From Candidatus Eiseniibacteriota bacterium (GTDB lineage: Bacteria > Orphanbacterota > Orphanbacteria > Orphanbacterales > Orphanbacteraceae), in NCBI GenBank assembly GCA_029262235.1, contig JAJCZU010000010.1, forward strand, positions 57,011-121,010: 64,000 bases of DNA, in the 5' to 3' direction. Shown here one piece after another: positions 62,783 to 64,000 of this stretch. Every line of letters begins with the position of its first letter. Within the stretch, counting starts at the first letter, position 1. A program made the translations under genes and the position numbers. The notes beneath the pieces were generated by a model. It was not told where the DNA came from and did no database searches. It was given only the letters and a program-made list of their open reading frames with translations.

Positions 62783-62965
62783 ATGGCCAAGAAAAAAGGC
62801 GCTCGCGTAAAAATCACGCTCGAGTGCACCGAAGCGCGCAAAGAGGGCAAATCGCCGTCGCGTTACATTTCATCGAAGAACAAGCAGACGAATCCGGAAC
62901 GGCTTGAAATCAAGAAGTACAATCCGTCGCTCCGCCGTCACACCGTTCACAAAGAAATCCGCTAG
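62783..62965 (+). CDS. rpmG: 50S ribosomal protein L33
   Basis: 60 residues, preceded by [54 protein letters not shown] match L33 closely. Only one cysteine is present, so this is the zinc-free (C-minus) form. secE and tRNA-Trp, often adjacent, are absent here. Confidence 0.97.
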   Translation: MAKKKGARVKITLECTEARKEGKSPSRYISSKNKQTNPERLEIKKYNPSLRRHTVHKEIR

Positions 62966-62993
62966 TCCGCGCGATCCCGCGCGCTTGCATCAC

Positions 62994-63407
62994 ATGACGA
63001 TCTTCCAGAAGATCATCGACGGCGAGATCCCCTGTCATCGGATTTACGAGGACGATACCGTCCTCGCATTTCTCGACGTGAACCCGATCAGTCGCGGTCA
63101 TGCCCTCGTCATTCCAAAAGAACCCGCGGAAACGATCGACGCCCTCTCCGACGATGCCGCCGCCGCCGTCGGTCGTGTACTCCCCCGCATCGCGCGCGCC
63201 GTGATGGCCGCATCCGGCGCAAACGCCTACAACATACTGCAGAACAACGGGCCCTCCGCCCACCAGGCCGTCTTCCACGTCCACTTCCATATCATTCCCA
63301 AACACGAAGACGGTTCCGGCCTCGGTGTCGGGTGGAAGCCCACCCAGCCCGGCGCCGACACACTCGCCGCACTCGCCGAAGAGATCGCGAAAAACATATC
63401 CGCTTGA
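62994..63407 (+). CDS. HIT family nucleotide-binding hydrolase
   Basis: 137 residues. MTIFQKIIDGEIPCHRIYEDD opening, and the histidine triad in QAVFHVHFHIIPK. Hydrolyses adenosine phosphoramidates or related nucleotides (HinT-like). Start ATG 62994, 28 bases after the rpmG stop, so it is probably co-transcribed. Confidence 0.95.
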   Translation: MTIFQKIIDGEIPCHRIYEDDTVLAFLDVNPISRGHALVIPKEPAETIDALSDDAAAAVGRVLPRIARAVMAASGANAYNILQNNGPSAHQAVFHVHFHIIPKHEDGSGLGVGWKPTQPGADTLAALAEEIAKNISA

Positions 63408-63409
63408 TG

Positions 63410-63525
63410 GGCGCTTGACCGGATTCGCCTCGCCCTCGTCCTCGGCGTACGGCTATCGGACTCGGGTGGCGCTTGACCGGATTCGCCTCGCCCTCGCCCT
63501 CGGCGTACGGCTATCGGACTCGGGA
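63410..63525 (+). repeat. 58-bp tandem duplication
   Basis: The unit starting GGCGCTTGACCGGATTCGCC occurs at 63410-63467 and 63468-63525, with single differences (GTC/GCC, final T/A). Confidence 0.95.
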
Positions 63526-63635
63526 CTCGGCGAACCGGTCTGCGCGCGCGTGCGGAAGTCGGAGCGGAGGAGGAAAACAAAGAAGAGAGAGTATCGAGCA
63601 TTGAGCCCCGCGCTCTCTTCTTCCGTACTCCGCGC

Positions 63636-63758
63636 GAGCGGCGTGTCGGTTCCCCGCAGCCCGAGCCCCATTGGAGGGCCGGGGGCACGGCATTCTCGTT
63701 TTGACCATCTTGTCAGCAGGCCCGACAGGGCGAGGGCGAGGAGAACTGACACGCCCGA
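63636..63758 (+). repeat. Family-1 intergenic inverted-repeat element, copy D
   Basis: Arms GGCGTGTCGGTTCCCC and GAGGAGAACTGACACGCC pair over about 16 bases. The core blocks CGAGCCCCATTGGAGGGCCG and GCAGGCCCGACAGGGCGA are as in copy B, although the arms differ from copies A to C. Confidence 0.9.
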
Positions 63759-63877
63759 GCCAGCGCATTCCGACCGCCAAAACAAATCGAATCCGTTCTT
63801 CCCTCCTCTTCCGTACTCCGTGCGCGCGGAAATGTCGCGGGGGGGGCACTCGCCGATCAAAGCGTCGGCCTCCGCGC

Positions 63878-64000
63878 GAGCGGCGTGTCGGTTCCCCGCA
63901 GCCCGAGCCCCATTGGAGGGCCGGGGGTACGGCATTCTCGTTTTGACTATCTTGTCAGCAGGCCCGACAGGGCGAGGGCGAGGAGAACTGACACGCCCGA
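63878..64000 (+). repeat. Family-1 intergenic inverted-repeat element, copy E
   Basis: Nearly identical to copy D, exactly 242 bp downstream (alignable from 63628/63870). It runs to the window end. Confidence 0.9.

Larger units (their letters stand above)
63408..64000. other. 593-bp repeat region at window end
   Basis: A 58-bp tandem duplication (63410-63525) comes first, then two family-1 elements in a 242-bp direct repeat. No gene; it continues past the window. Confidence 0.85.

Noticed and set aside
63628-64000. CRISPR or tRNA array at the window end
   Set aside because: Two 242-bp units without short spacers; no cloverleaf or CCA end.

Overview
The window is GC-rich, densely packed bacterial chromosome. 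It has no phage, no insertion sequence with a transposase, no CRISPR array and no tRNA or rRNA gene that I can recognise. Lipoproteins, an outer-membrane barrel and several exported proteins point to a Gram-negative cell. Five large exported proteins end in the same FlgD-like Ig fold (YDIAGRRV...WDGRDE.G..V.SG.YF..., basic last residues). That style is typical of poorly cultured FCB-type or candidate phyla such as Krumholzibacteriota, Eisenbacteria and Latescibacterota. This placement is inferred from protein style only.

Layout. 1-9.1 kb: truncated rsgA, an NTF2-like gene, a beta-helix surface protein broken by a 37-bp duplication, a DMT exporter, a CBS-like enzyme, MarC, two small hypotheticals and a second FlgD-tailed protein. 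9.3-13.2 kb: an FeS-type photolyase and a DprE1/DprE2-like redox pair. 13.2-18.8 kb: repeat-filled spacer, a secreted protein, a Rieske-GltB fusion, a PPi-type phosphofructokinase and a DUF1028-TPR protein. 18.8-30.6 kb: an asparagine-synthase homologue lacking its glutaminase cysteine lies opposite a GNAT protein, an adenylating ligase with an extra C-terminal domain and a stand-alone acyl carrier protein. Beyond an AT-richer lipoprotein gene come a glycosyltransferase and an asymmetric heterodimeric ABC exporter preceded by a terminator-like leader hairpin. Together this looks like a small assembly and export locus for a modified cell-surface or secreted compound.

31-43.5 kb: paired lipoproteins, DUF4126, a SnoaL-like protein, a cysteine-synthase homologue, a methyltransferase, a repeat island, a frameshifted FTP-type metallopeptidase, a Kv-type channel with a zinc ribbon, an aldehyde dehydrogenase, and a dockerin/FlgD protein. 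Then comes a six-gene operon (PEGA Ser/Thr kinase, CsgG-like lipoprotein, four small cytosolic proteins including a TPR chaperone-like one) that ends near 45.8 kb. 45.9-57.2 kb: a caspase-like gene with foreign-looking composition (possible defence effector), GNAT, M61 peptidase, BI-1-like protein, ferrochelatase, Cys-rich protein, arginine deiminase, a tiny repeat-bearing exported protein, and a barrel/CsgG-TPR pair. 57.4-62.7 kb: a cohesin-like lipoprotein overlapping a 1446-residue ASH-repeat/dockerin/FlgD protein. 62.8-64 kb: rpmG, a HIT protein and tandem repeats.

The most unusual signal is non-coding: two families of dispersed intergenic inverted-repeat elements. Their cores are conserved while their closing arms differ in sequence from copy to copy yet remain complementary. 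These, the two frameshifted FlgD-tailed genes, the ligase/ACP cluster and the kinase-CsgG-small-protein operon are the best leads.
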